The notes below the pieces were generated by a model. That model saw nothing but the letters and a program-made list of their open reading frames with translations. It was not told where the DNA came from and made no database searches. A program made the translations under genes and the position numbers. A DNA stretch of 5,593 nt from Anaerolineae bacterium. Its GTDB lineage: Bacteria > Chloroflexota > Anaerolineae > Anaerolineales > Villigracilaceae. Below, piece after piece: positions 1 to 4,248 of the stretch (positions are counted from its first letter, which is position 1; each line of letters begins with the position of its first letter). The stretch is taken from the NCBI GenBank assembly GCA_003158885.1, contig PMLN01000201.1:1-5593 (forward strand), read 5' to 3'.

Positions 1-156
1 CAGGAAGACGGTCATCAGAATGTGGATCACAAAATCCATCGGCGTAATATCATCGTTGTGGATGATGACGCGGTATAACGGTCCCTCTTCGGTTTGTTCT
101 TCTTCCTTTTCGATCTTCTCCGGAACAACTTGTGCGCGCAAATCCATGCATGGCAT
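1..156 (-). CDS. clpS: ClpS-like Clp protease adaptor (5' part only)
   Basis: The first 52 codons of a gene that runs off the left edge. ClpS adaptors are cytoplasmic proteins that bind N-degron substrates and hand them to the AAA+ unfoldase ClpA or ClpC for degradation by ClpP. After a charged, Glu/Lys-rich N-terminal tail (residues 10-26) the protein shows the family core: YRVIIHNDDITPMDFV (28-43), then an aliphatic helix ending MTVFL. N34 and D35 are the residues that in ClpS contact the alpha-amino group of the substrate. ATG at 154-156 is chosen because GGAGGT (161-166, read on the minus strand) sits 5 bases from it; the in-frame ATG at 145-147 would be 14 bases away. It lies downstream of the aldo/keto reductase on the same strand but 245 bases apart, so co-transcription is uncertain. 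The missing C-terminal half prevents a check of the remaining pocket residues. Confidence 0.9.
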   Translation of the reverse strand, partial: MPCMDLRAQVVPEKIEKEEEQTEEGPLYRVIIHNDDITPMDFVIHILMTVFL

Positions 157-160
157 TATA

Positions 161-166
161 ACCTCC
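161..166 (-). promoter_or_regulatory. Ribosome binding site of clpS
   Basis: GGAGGT on the minus strand, 4 bases before ATG at 156 (5 from the GGAGG core). It decides between two in-frame ATG codons in favour of the upstream one. Confidence 0.75.
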
Positions 167-210
167 AGCTACGGGGATGCTCTTTTAGGGGTACGTATTT
201 TCAGCATACT

Positions 211-255
211 CCCCTTCCTTCTTAGGGAAGGTCGCGAAGCAGGGGGTTAGGTCTG
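211..255. repeat. Palindromic element, possible dispersed intergenic repeat
   Basis: CCTTCC (213-218) and GGAAGG (226-231) form a 6-bp inverted repeat with a 7-base loop. It is flanked by a C-run on the left and, after CGCGAAGC, by AGGGGGTTAGG. The layout, a C-rich arm, TTCTTAGGG, a G-rich arm and a trailing GGGGTTAGGT, resembles a loosely conserved intergenic palindrome seen in many environmental bacterial genomes. That resemblance is from memory. Only one copy is visible, so repeat status is inferred. Confidence 0.35.
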
Positions 256-327
256 GGTTAGCTTAATTGCCGCATCGAACGTTTGGGAACGCGCCTGCCG
301 CACATGAGGGTACTTCCGCCAATTTTC

Positions 328-378
328 TACGGTTTATTCGCGGCATTTGCAAATTCGGGTAATTCGCGTTAAGGATTT
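328..378. repeat. ATTCGCG-type intergenic repeat fragment
   Basis: Contains GGTTTATTCGCGG followed about 15 bases later by AATTCGGGTAATTCGCG and then TTAAGGATTT. Spaced ATTCGCG/AATTCG words recur at roughly 10-16 base intervals. This resembles the dispersed ATTCGTG/ATTCGCG elements common between genes in Chloroflexota and other environmental genomes. Identification is by pattern only, from a single copy. Confidence 0.35.
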
Positions 379-401
379 CCCGACTTTGGTAATACCCTGG
401 G

Positions 402-1211
402 TCAGGATAATTGCTTCATATCTTCCGCGCTGAGCACAATATCTGCCGCCTCGATGTTTTCCTTCTGATGCTTGGGATTGAAAGACATCGGGATGGCGAT
501 CACGCGCGGCTGGTTGACCAGCCAGGCCAGCGCGATCTGCGGCCGTGTGGCGTGATGCGCCTCGGCGATGGCTTGCAGCGCCTTTTCAGAAGCAATGCGC
601 CCATGCTTGACCGGCGTATAGGCCGTCAGCAGGATGTCGTTTTGCTGGCAGTATTCCAGCACCCCGTTACCGGCGTAGGCCCGATCGGAAAGGCTGTAGT
701 GGACTTGATCCGTAATGAGCGGCGTTTCGGCTAAGGCTTGGGCTTGCTTCAACAGCTTCAAGTTGAAGTTGCTGACGCCCACATGTTTGACCTTTCCTTC
801 GCGTGCGAGTTGGTTGAGAGCCCGGAACGTTTCCTGCAACGGGACCAAGGGGTTCGGCCAATGGATCAGATACAGATCAATATATTCCGTCTGCAATCGT
901 TGCAGGCTGTTTTCGCAGGCGCGCAACACCTTTTTATAGGCCAGGTTGACCGGCCAGACTTTGGTGGTGATGAACAGCTTTTCCCGCTTGAGGCCGGAAT
1001 CGTGCAGGGCGCGGCCGATCAATTGCTCGGCGTGGCCGCCGGAATAGAATTCGGCGGTGTCGAAATGGACATAGCCAAGCTCGAGCGCGGAGCGCAAGGC
1101 TGATAGGAAGAACTCATCGCGGGTCGGATCGTTGAAGAGCCTCCCACCCAACTGAGCCGTGCCAAAGCCGATCTTGGGGATGGAGAGGTCGTGGAGGATT
1201 TCGTATTTCAT
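402..1211 (-). CDS. Aldo/keto reductase (AKR superfamily)
   Basis: A complete 269-residue NAD(P)H-dependent oxidoreductase of the single-domain TIM-barrel AKR superfamily, normally reducing aldehydes or ketones to alcohols in the cytoplasm. Length fits the bacterial AKR5-like group (about 270-280). The catalytic tetrad is intact: D51 in FDTAEFYSGG, Y56, K84 in TTKVW, and H117 in LIHWP. The GVSNF signature is at 145-149 and QVHYSL, the usual cofactor-stacking region, at 169-174. The cofactor loop reads IPMS-FNPK-H-QKEN (240-252): the usual Lys of IPKS is Met242 and the usual Arg is His248, both normally contacting the NADPH 2'-phosphate. This suggests altered or relaxed cofactor choice. The substrate cannot be predicted. 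The start ATG (1209-1211) has no Shine-Dalgarno but a TATAAT box immediately upstream, consistent with leaderless translation. It is divergent from mntA. Confidence 0.93.
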   Translation of the reverse strand: MKYEILHDLSIPKIGFGTAQLGGRLFNDPTRDEFFLSALRSALELGYVHFDTAEFYSGGHAEQLIGRALHDSGLKREKLFITTKVWPVNLAYKKVLRACENSLQRLQTEYIDLYLIHWPNPLVPLQETFRALNQLAREGKVKHVGVSNFNLKLLKQAQALAETPLITDQVHYSLSDRAYAGNGVLEYCQQNDILLTAYTPVKHGRIASEKALQAIAEAHHATRPQIALAWLVNQPRVIAIPMSFNPKHQKENIEAADIVLSAEDMKQLS

Positions 1212-1218
1212 GGAATTG

Positions 1219-1224
1219 ATTATA
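1219..1224 (-). promoter_or_regulatory. -10 box for aldo/keto reductase, leaderless arrangement
   Basis: Perfect TATAAT on the minus strand, followed by CAATTCC and the ATG at 1211. With transcription usually starting about 7 bases after a -10 box, the mRNA would begin at or beside the start codon. No Shine-Dalgarno is present, which agrees. No good -35 is visible 16-18 bases upstream. Confidence 0.5.
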
Positions 1225-1270
1225 AGTCCGGCGGCGGCAAGCGAACTGGTAGAAAGGCAGCCACGCCAGG

Positions 1271-1287
1271 ACGCAAAGAGCGCAAAG
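1271..1287 (+). repeat. CGCAAAG short direct repeat
   Basis: CGCAAAG occurs at 1272-1278 and 1281-1287, a 9-base period, followed by AAAAAGC. It lies between the divergent reductase and mntA promoters. The motif is related to the CACAAAG/CTTTGTG triplet at 3047-3072 (same core with C/G and A/T exchanges), pointing to a dispersed family of short intergenic repeats. Confidence 0.5.
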
Positions 1288-1317
1288 AAAAAGCAATGGG
1301 ATGGAAAATGGGCGCCG

Positions 1318-1326
1318 TGCTATAAT
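1318..1326 (+). promoter_or_regulatory. Extended -10 promoter of mntA-hepT
   Basis: TGCTATAAT, an extended -10 (TGn plus a perfect TATAAT at 1321-1326). Transcription from about 1333 would leave a leader of roughly 12 bases that just contains the GAGG ribosome binding site (1336-1339) of mntA. No clear -35 hexamer is present, as is usual with extended -10 promoters. Confidence 0.55.
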
Positions 1327-1344
1327 TCCTCCCATGAGGCTGTG

Positions 1345-1665
1345 ATGCCAACGAAAGCAAAACAGTTTACCATCCCGCGTAAAAGGATCGCCGATTTTTG
1401 CAAGCGTTGGAATGTTTCCGAGTTTGCCATCTTCGGCTCGGCATTGCGCGCCGATTTCCGACCCGATAGCGACATTGATGTGCTGGTTTCCTTCGCTCCC
1501 GGAGCCGAGGTATCTCTCTTCGATATGGTCCACATGCAAGATGAACTGAAGCAGATTTTTAACCGCGAGGTGGACTTGATCAGCAAGCGGGGCGTGGAAA
1601 CCAGCCGCAACTATCTCAGGCGGAAGGCCATTCTTGAATCGGCACAGGTGATCCATGTCACGTGA
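1345..1665 (+). CDS. mntA: MntA-type nucleotidyltransferase antitoxin
   Basis: A 106-residue minimal nucleotidyltransferase. In characterised MntA-HepT systems the antitoxin transfers AMP units from ATP onto a tyrosine of HepT and thereby silences the toxin. The diagnostic GSx10DxD motif is exact: G31-S32, ten residues, then D43-I-D45. The third metal-binding carboxylate is probably D77 in REVDLI. Length is typical for the family (about 100). The ATG at 1345 is preferred over upstream in-frame starts because GAGG (1336-1339) lies 5 bases before it and the promoter -10 box lies at 1321-1326; a start further upstream would place the coding region inside the promoter and over the divergent reductase. 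The gene overlaps hepT by 11 bases, so the two are translationally coupled, antitoxin first. Confidence 0.92.
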   Translation: MPTKAKQFTIPRKRIADFCKRWNVSEFAIFGSALRADFRPDSDIDVLVSFAPGAEVSLFDMVHMQDELKQIFNREVDLISKRGVETSRNYLRRKAILESAQVIHVT

Positions 1666-1990
1666 CGATACCTACCTGGTGGATATTCTGGAATCTGCCA
1701 AGATCGCTCTGGACTACGTGTTTGATAAAACCTGGGATGAATTTTATGTAGATACGCAGTGTCAGGATGCGGTCGTCCGGCGCATCGAGATTATTGGCGA
1801 GGCGGCACGCCGGGTATCTACAGAAACTCGTGCCAAATACCCGGAGATCGAATGGCGCGAAATGACCAGCATGAGAAACCTGGTCATCCACGAGTACGAT
1901 GTTGTGGATATCGGCCAGGTTTGGGACACGGTGCGAAATAAGCTTCCGCCTCTGATCGAAAAACTGACTAAAATTGTTCCTCCCGAATGA
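1655..1990 (+). CDS. hepT: HepT-like HEPN toxin (DUF86 family ribonuclease)
   Basis: A 111-residue HEPN-domain protein, the toxin partner of MntA. Characterised HepT proteins are RNases that dimerise to form the active site; tRNA or mRNA cleavage has been reported in different systems. The exact Rx4HxY motif is seen: R74-NLVI-H79-E-Y81 in MRNLVIHEYDVVD. R74 and H79 are the catalytic pair, and Y81 is the residue expected to be AMPylated by MntA. RRIEIIGEAARRVS (42-55) is the typical DUF86 helix. The ATG at 1655 lies inside the end of mntA, with AGGTG (1646-1650) 4 bases upstream. The stop codon (1988-1990) lies in the loop of the terminator hairpin. All key residues are present, so the toxin looks active. 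The pair sits alone, without visible mobile-element genes. Confidence 0.92.
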   Translation: MSRDDTYLVDILESAKIALDYVFDKTWDEFYVDTQCQDAVVRRIEIIGEAARRVSTETRAKYPEIEWREMTSMRNLVIHEYDVVDIGQVWDTVRNKLPPLIEKLTKIVPPE

Positions 1991-2009
1991 ATTGCGGGAG
2001 GAATTTTTT
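1977..2009 (+). terminator. Rho-independent terminator of mntA-hepT, overlapping the hepT stop
   Basis: TTCCTCCCG (1977-1985) pairs perfectly with CGGGAGGAA (1995-2003): 9 bp with a 9-base loop, followed by TTTTTT (2004-2009). The stem begins within the last hepT codons and the TGA is in the loop. On the minus strand the same stem is followed by CAATTTTA, so it may also act weakly as terminator for the converging gene ending at 2068. Confidence 0.85.
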
Positions 2010-2067
2010 AATTCTGCTCTGGGCGCTCCCGAGGGTGTTTCCCGATCAGAAAAGCATTATGGCAAGC

Positions 2068-2574
2068 TCACTTTTGCATATGGCATTCTTGAGTTATGTT
2101 ATCCAATGCTGAAAGATATTGTTCCCGGTCAAATACGAAAGGGCCGAGCCCGGTATAGTCGTATGGTCGCCAGCCCATTTCCTGAGCCTCCGCTTCGTTA
2201 ACCCAGGGACTGGGCGTGTTCCCGCCGAGCCAGGGACTTTTCAGATCGCTCCAGGTTACGGTTTGCGCGTCGATGGCAATATTTGCCATAATGCAGTTAC
2301 ACTCGACAAAGGTACAGGTGCAGGTCAATAGAACGCTGAACCTGTACGTTTTCCTGCCCAACATTTCATCACGAAATGTTTTAAAGTGCTTAACTCGGAA
2401 GCCGATGTAACTTGAATGGGTGTTTTTTTCTTTATCGACCGCGCGATGCTTATGTTCGATCTCGCTGACCAGATCGATCAGGTTGCGGTCGTTAATATAG
2501 ATGTTTATGACGGGGAAACTATAGCCAAATTCTTCATCCGTGTACTGCTCGATGGCGAACTTGATGGTATCCAT
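2068..2574 (-). CDS. Uncharacterised protein with CxCx4CxC cluster
   Basis: A 168-residue soluble protein with no signal peptide or membrane segment. I do not recognise a named domain. The overall pattern is familiar from scattered small hypothetical proteins: an N-terminal FPVINIYINDRNLIDLV strand-helix (20-36), a central Cys cluster, a TVTWSDLKSPW segment (105-115), and a C-terminal GLGPFVFDREQYLSAL (142-157). C85, C87, C92 and C94 form CxCx4CxC, which could bind zinc; this is inference. It has its own good ribosome binding site, AGGAG at 2581-2585 (minus strand), 6 bases from the ATG at 2574. It converges on hepT and diverges from the possible small ORF at 2676. The adjacent toxin-antitoxin pair hints at an accessory region, but nothing ties this gene functionally to it. 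I am confident that it is coding, but its function is unknown. Confidence 0.75.
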   Translation of the reverse strand: MDTIKFAIEQYTDEEFGYSFPVINIYINDRNLIDLVSEIEHKHRAVDKEKNTHSSYIGFRVKHFKTFRDEMLGRKTYRFSVLLTCTCTFVECNCIMANIAIDAQTVTWSDLKSPWLGGNTPSPWVNEAEAQEMGWRPYDYTGLGPFVFDREQYLSALDNITQECHMQK

Positions 2575-2580
2575 TTCAAT

Positions 2581-2585
2581 CTCCT
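2581..2585 (-). promoter_or_regulatory. Ribosome binding site of the 2574-2068 gene
   Basis: AGGAG on the minus strand, 6 bases before the ATG. It supports the start at 2574. No consensus promoter was found upstream of it. Confidence 0.65.
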
Positions 2586-2675
2586 ATTTCGTGCAATGGG
2601 ATTTAGCCTATGCAAAGGAATCCGATACACTGGCTTCTCTTTAATGAGATTTGTTTGCACTAATGGGAGGGGAAA

Positions 2676-2825
2676 ATGGATTTATGTCATCTTGGCTCTG
2701 GATGTTTTTATTATACTGCCAAACATTTAGCTAAAGGAGGAAAAAGAGAACGGACAGTGGTGCTCCGAGCTCGTAAGTTAGTCGGATTGGGATACCTGGA
2801 GTCGCCGCCAATTGTCGCTCCGTAA
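2676..2825 (+). CDS. Possible small basic protein of 49 residues
   Basis: A short ORF beginning MDLCHLGSGC and ending SPPIVAP, with a basic segment KGGKRER (20-26) and a following VVLRARKLVGLGYL (28-41). Its case rests on translation signals: GGAGG (2666-2670), inside a GGGAGGGG run, lies exactly 5 bases before the ATG, and an in-frame TAA at 2661-2663 shows it is not the tail of a longer frame. It has no recognised family and two cysteines (C4, C10). No strong promoter precedes it (TACACT at 2626-2631 is a weak -10) and no terminator follows. A second AAAGGAGG (2733-2740) lies inside the ORF without a suitable start after it. It could be a real small protein, the start of a decayed gene, or chance. 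Confidence 0.35.
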   Translation: MDLCHLGSGCFYYTAKHLAKGGKRERTVVLRARKLVGLGYLESPPIVAP

Positions 2826-3137
2826 AAGGAAGCACGTAAACCAGATTCTAATTCATCGGGTATCCATGCCAACCGGTCACCTAAACGACGATTGCCTGAG
2901 ATATTTCTATTTTCAAACCGGGAATTGGGGAATGGTATTGGATCATGGATTGAAGTTATCTACTTGCAGGTGGCATTAAGATCTTACAAGTGAACTTCTT
3001 GCTTTTTGTGCAAGGATTTTCATCATGGGTGCTTACAAAAGACTTCCTTTGTGTCCCTTTGTGCCCTTTGTGTTTGAATCTTTTTGGTTCCGGCTTGTCC
3101 GGGTTAGGAATGGGATGGTGAGGTAGATCATCAAAAC
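2826..3137. other. Non-coding stretch upstream of the first Rrf2 gene
   Basis: About 310 bases without a convincing gene on either strand. It holds a triple CTTTGTG repeat (3047-3072) and a weak 5-bp hairpin CTTGC/GCAAG (2998-3014). The minus-strand open frame at 2956-3144 is a translation of the repeat (HKGHKGTQR-type peptide) and is not a gene. Confidence 0.5.
3047..3072 (-). repeat. CACAAAG triple short repeat
   Basis: CTTTGTG occurs at 3047-3053, 3057-3063 and 3066-3072 (periods 10 and 9), mostly in the form CCCTTTGTG. On the minus strand it reads as CACAAAGGG units. It is related to the CGCAAAG pair at 1271-1287. Such arrays are known as dispersed intergenic repeats that yield spurious predicted peptides containing HKGHKGTQR. 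Its function is unknown. Confidence 0.6.
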
Positions 3138-3165
3138 TTGACAACCCCGTTTTTTATACTATACT
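3138..3165 (+). promoter_or_regulatory. Sigma70-type promoter of the first Rrf2 gene
   Basis: A perfect -35 TTGACA (3138-3143), a 16-base spacer and a -10 TATACT (3160-3165). An overlapping TATACT at 3155-3160 would leave only 11 bases and is rejected. AAAAC (3133-3137) and GTTTT (3149-3153) form an imperfect dyad around the -35. The second Rrf2 promoter has the same half-sites in compact form, so this is a candidate site for autoregulation. Confidence 0.75.
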
Positions 3166-3196
3166 TCCGATAGGACAAATCAGAAGAGTAGGAATT

Positions 3197-3601
3197 ATGA
3201 GGCTTACCAACCGCAGCGAATATGGACTCCTGGCATTAGTTTACCTGGCCCGTCACAAGACCGAAGGGTTTATCTCCATCGAGACGATTGCAAAAGCACA
3301 GAGCATCCCCCCGAAATTCCTTGAGCAACTGATGCTGGCCTTAAAGCGCGCACACTTCCTATACAGCGCAAAGGGACAACATGGAGGCTATGTGCTGGCC
3401 AAAGAGCCAGACCAGATCACATTGGCAGAAGTGATCCGCCTCTTTGACGGCGCGCTCGCCCCGACCGATTCTGTCAGTGAGAATTTCTACGAATCCACAC
3501 CCATAGAAAAAGAAAAGAAACTGACCGGGGTCTTCAGGGATATTCGTGACTATACTTCTCAAAAGCTGGAGAAAACCACGATCGCGGATGTGATGAAATA
3601 A
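3197..3601 (+). CDS. Rrf2-family transcriptional regulator lacking cysteines
   Basis: A 134-residue winged-helix regulator of the Rrf2 family (IscR, NsrR, CymR, RsrR relatives). The N-terminus MRLTNRSEYGLLALVYLAR (1-19) is the classic Rrf2 opening. The helix-turn-helix spans about 27-50 (ISIETIAKAQSIPPKFLEQLM). The wing GQHGGYVLA (60-68) is canonical, and LAEVIRLFDGALAP (76-89) leads to the dimer helix ending KTTIADVM. IscR-type members bind a [2Fe-2S] cluster through three Cys and a His after this point. Here the equivalent segment (SVSENFYESTPIEKEKKL, 92-109) has Ser or Thr where Cys is expected, and the whole protein has no Cys. It is therefore probably cluster-free, like CymR, or uses another effector. 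AGGA (3190-3193) is a weak, close ribosome binding site. It is followed by its own terminator. Confidence 0.93.
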   Translation: MRLTNRSEYGLLALVYLARHKTEGFISIETIAKAQSIPPKFLEQLMLALKRAHFLYSAKGQHGGYVLAKEPDQITLAEVIRLFDGALAPTDSVSENFYESTPIEKEKKLTGVFRDIRDYTSQKLEKTTIADVMK

Positions 3602-3642
3602 CGATTCAACCAAAATGTTTTTTCCCCAACCAAGAAACAATT

Positions 3643-3670
3643 GCCGCCCTGAAAACGGGCGGTTTTGTTT
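3643..3670 (+). terminator. Rho-independent terminator after the first Rrf2 gene
   Basis: CCGCCC (3644-3649) pairs with GGGCGG (3657-3662), with a 7-base loop TGAAAAC, followed by TTTTGTTT. A G-T pair could add a seventh rung. It separates the first regulator from the second, which has its own promoter. Confidence 0.8.
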
Positions 3671-3687
3671 GGTAACGAGCCACATCC

Positions 3688-3759
3688 TATAATCCCACAT
3701 AAAATGTCGTAATTTGGAATTTGAGTCTTGACATAAAACCGGTTTTGCATATAATCCCA
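3688..3759 (+). repeat. Repeated TATAATCCCA upstream of the second Rrf2 gene
   Basis: TATAATCCCA occurs at 3688-3697 and 3750-3759, 62 bases apart. The second copy contains the -10 box. The first could be an upstream -10 (TTGTTT at 3665-3670 is a poor -35, and it overlaps the terminator) or a decayed duplicate of the promoter. Confidence 0.4.
3728..3755 (+). promoter_or_regulatory. Consensus promoter with palindromic operator for the second Rrf2 gene
   Basis: Perfect TTGACA (3728-3733), a 16-base spacer and perfect TATAAT (3750-3755). Inside the spacer is the perfect 12-bp palindrome AAAACCGGTTTT (3735-3746), well placed for a repressor dimer to block RNA polymerase. Transcription from about 3762 gives a leader of about 17 bases with no Shine-Dalgarno before the ATG at 3779. 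A promoter this strong makes sense only if repressed, probably by one of the two adjacent Rrf2 proteins (inference). Confidence 0.8.
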
Positions 3760-3778
3760 TTGGTTTAGTCATATAACT

Positions 3779-4168
3779 ATGAGAATATCCTTGCGTAGTG
3801 AATACGCCCTGCTCTCCCTGATCCACATAGCCCGTCAGCCAGATACGGCAAACACCTCCGTTTCCATTAGGAATTCCCATCCAATTCCGCAAGAGGCGCT
3901 GGATGAAATTCTCGTTGTACTGATCAACGCAAGATATCTGCGGCTCACGAAAGGGATCTACCGTCTCGCCAAGCCTGCCAAAAGGATCTCGGTCGCCGAG
4001 GTGATCCGCCTGTTCGACGGCGCCCTAGCCCCCCTGGAACCCGTCAGTGAAAAGGGTTATCAGCCTGCGCCCATGGAGGAAGAGGAGAAGCTGGCCGGTT
4101 TATTCGGTCAACTTCAGGAACAGATCATGGATAAGCTGGAAAATACCAGCCTCGCCGATCTGATTTAA
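3779..4168 (+). CDS. Divergent Rrf2-family regulator with shortened wing, lacking cysteines
   Basis: A 129-residue paralogue of the preceding gene. It keeps the Rrf2 opening MRISLRSEYALLSLIHIAR (1-19) and shares an identical 13-residue block AEVIRLFDGALAP (73-85) with its neighbour, as well as the C-terminal ENTSLADLI. The DNA-binding part has drifted: the recognition region reads SHPIPQEALDEILVVLINARYL (33-54), and the wing is KGIYRLAKP (58-66), missing the three residues that make up the GG-containing turn in the neighbour (KGQHGGYVLA). There is no Cys anywhere, so no IscR-style cluster. It may read a different operator, or act as a heterodimer partner or non-binding modulator of the first regulator. 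Its start has no visible Shine-Dalgarno. The ABC-ATPase gene follows 80 bases later on the same strand. Confidence 0.9.
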   Translation: MRISLRSEYALLSLIHIARQPDTANTSVSIRNSHPIPQEALDEILVVLINARYLRLTKGIYRLAKPAKRISVAEVIRLFDGALAPLEPVSEKGYQPAPMEEEEKLAGLFGQLQEQIMDKLENTSLADLI

Positions 4169-4180
4169 TTTTTTATCTCT

Positions 4181-4205
4181 ATATATGACTATATCAATAG
4201 GATAA
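4181..4205 (+). promoter_or_regulatory. IscR/Rrf2-like operator candidate upstream of the ABC-GTPase operon
   Basis: The stretch from ATATATGACT to GGATAA matches the 25-bp IscR type-1 consensus (as I remember it) at 19 of 25 positions, including the core GACT followed by purine-www-pyrimidine-A. Several matched positions are degenerate and the region is AT-rich, so part of this is expected by chance. Placement 44 bases before the operon start and just after two Rrf2 genes gives it weight. Confidence 0.4.
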
Positions 4206-4223
4206 CTTATATAACAAAGTTAT
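4202..4223 (+). promoter_or_regulatory. ATAACTT/AAGTTAT dyad overlapping a -10 box
   Basis: A perfect 7-bp inverted repeat (4202-4208 and 4217-4223) with an 8-base centre that contains TATAAC (4210-4215), a good -10 candidate. ATGACT (4185-4190) is a possible -35, though 19 bases away. It is too AT-rich and has no T-run, so it is more likely an operator than a terminator. Confidence 0.45.
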
Positions 4224-4248
4224 TCATCCAAATCACAAAGGAGAAAAA

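Larger units (their letters stand above)
157..401. other. Intergenic region between aldo/keto reductase and clpS
   Basis: These 245 bases have no convincing gene. The clpS ribosome binding site lies at the left end. Around 211-255 is a palindrome-containing element, and around 330-375 an ATTCGCG-rich element, both listed separately. I see no strong terminator after the reductase: the only dyad there is ACCCTGGGT at 394-402, which has no T-run. I also find no consensus sigma70 promoter for clpS; TATGCT within the stretch is only a weak -10 candidate. Confidence 0.6.

Noticed and set aside
738..1103. 121-codon plus-strand open frame antisense to the aldo/keto reductase
   Set aside because: It is a shadow of a reductase whose catalytic motifs are all intact; there is no ribosome binding site or recognisable protein.
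1159..1344. N-terminal extension of mntA to an upstream ATG
   Set aside because: It would run through the divergent reductase start, the CGCAAAG repeat and the mntA promoter; the GAGG site and usual family length support 1345.
1114..1656. 180-codon minus-strand open frame spanning mntA and the reductase start
   Set aside because: It crosses two well-supported genes and both promoters, and its translation resembles no family.
2796..2822. GGAG...CTCC dyad at the end of the small ORF as a terminator
   Set aside because: The stem is short and interrupted, and no T-run follows.
2998..3014. CTTGC/GCAAG hairpin followed by GATTTT
   Set aside because: Only 5 bp, weak T-run, and no gene ends nearby; not supportable as a terminator.
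2956..3144. 62-codon minus-strand open frame with a KHKGHKGTQRK peptide
   Set aside because: It is a translation of the CACAAAG repeat array and has no ribosome binding site; this peptide is a well-known annotation artefact.
3359..3892. 177-codon minus-strand open frame across both Rrf2 genes
   Set aside because: It overlaps two clear Rrf2 genes, a terminator and a promoter on the other strand.
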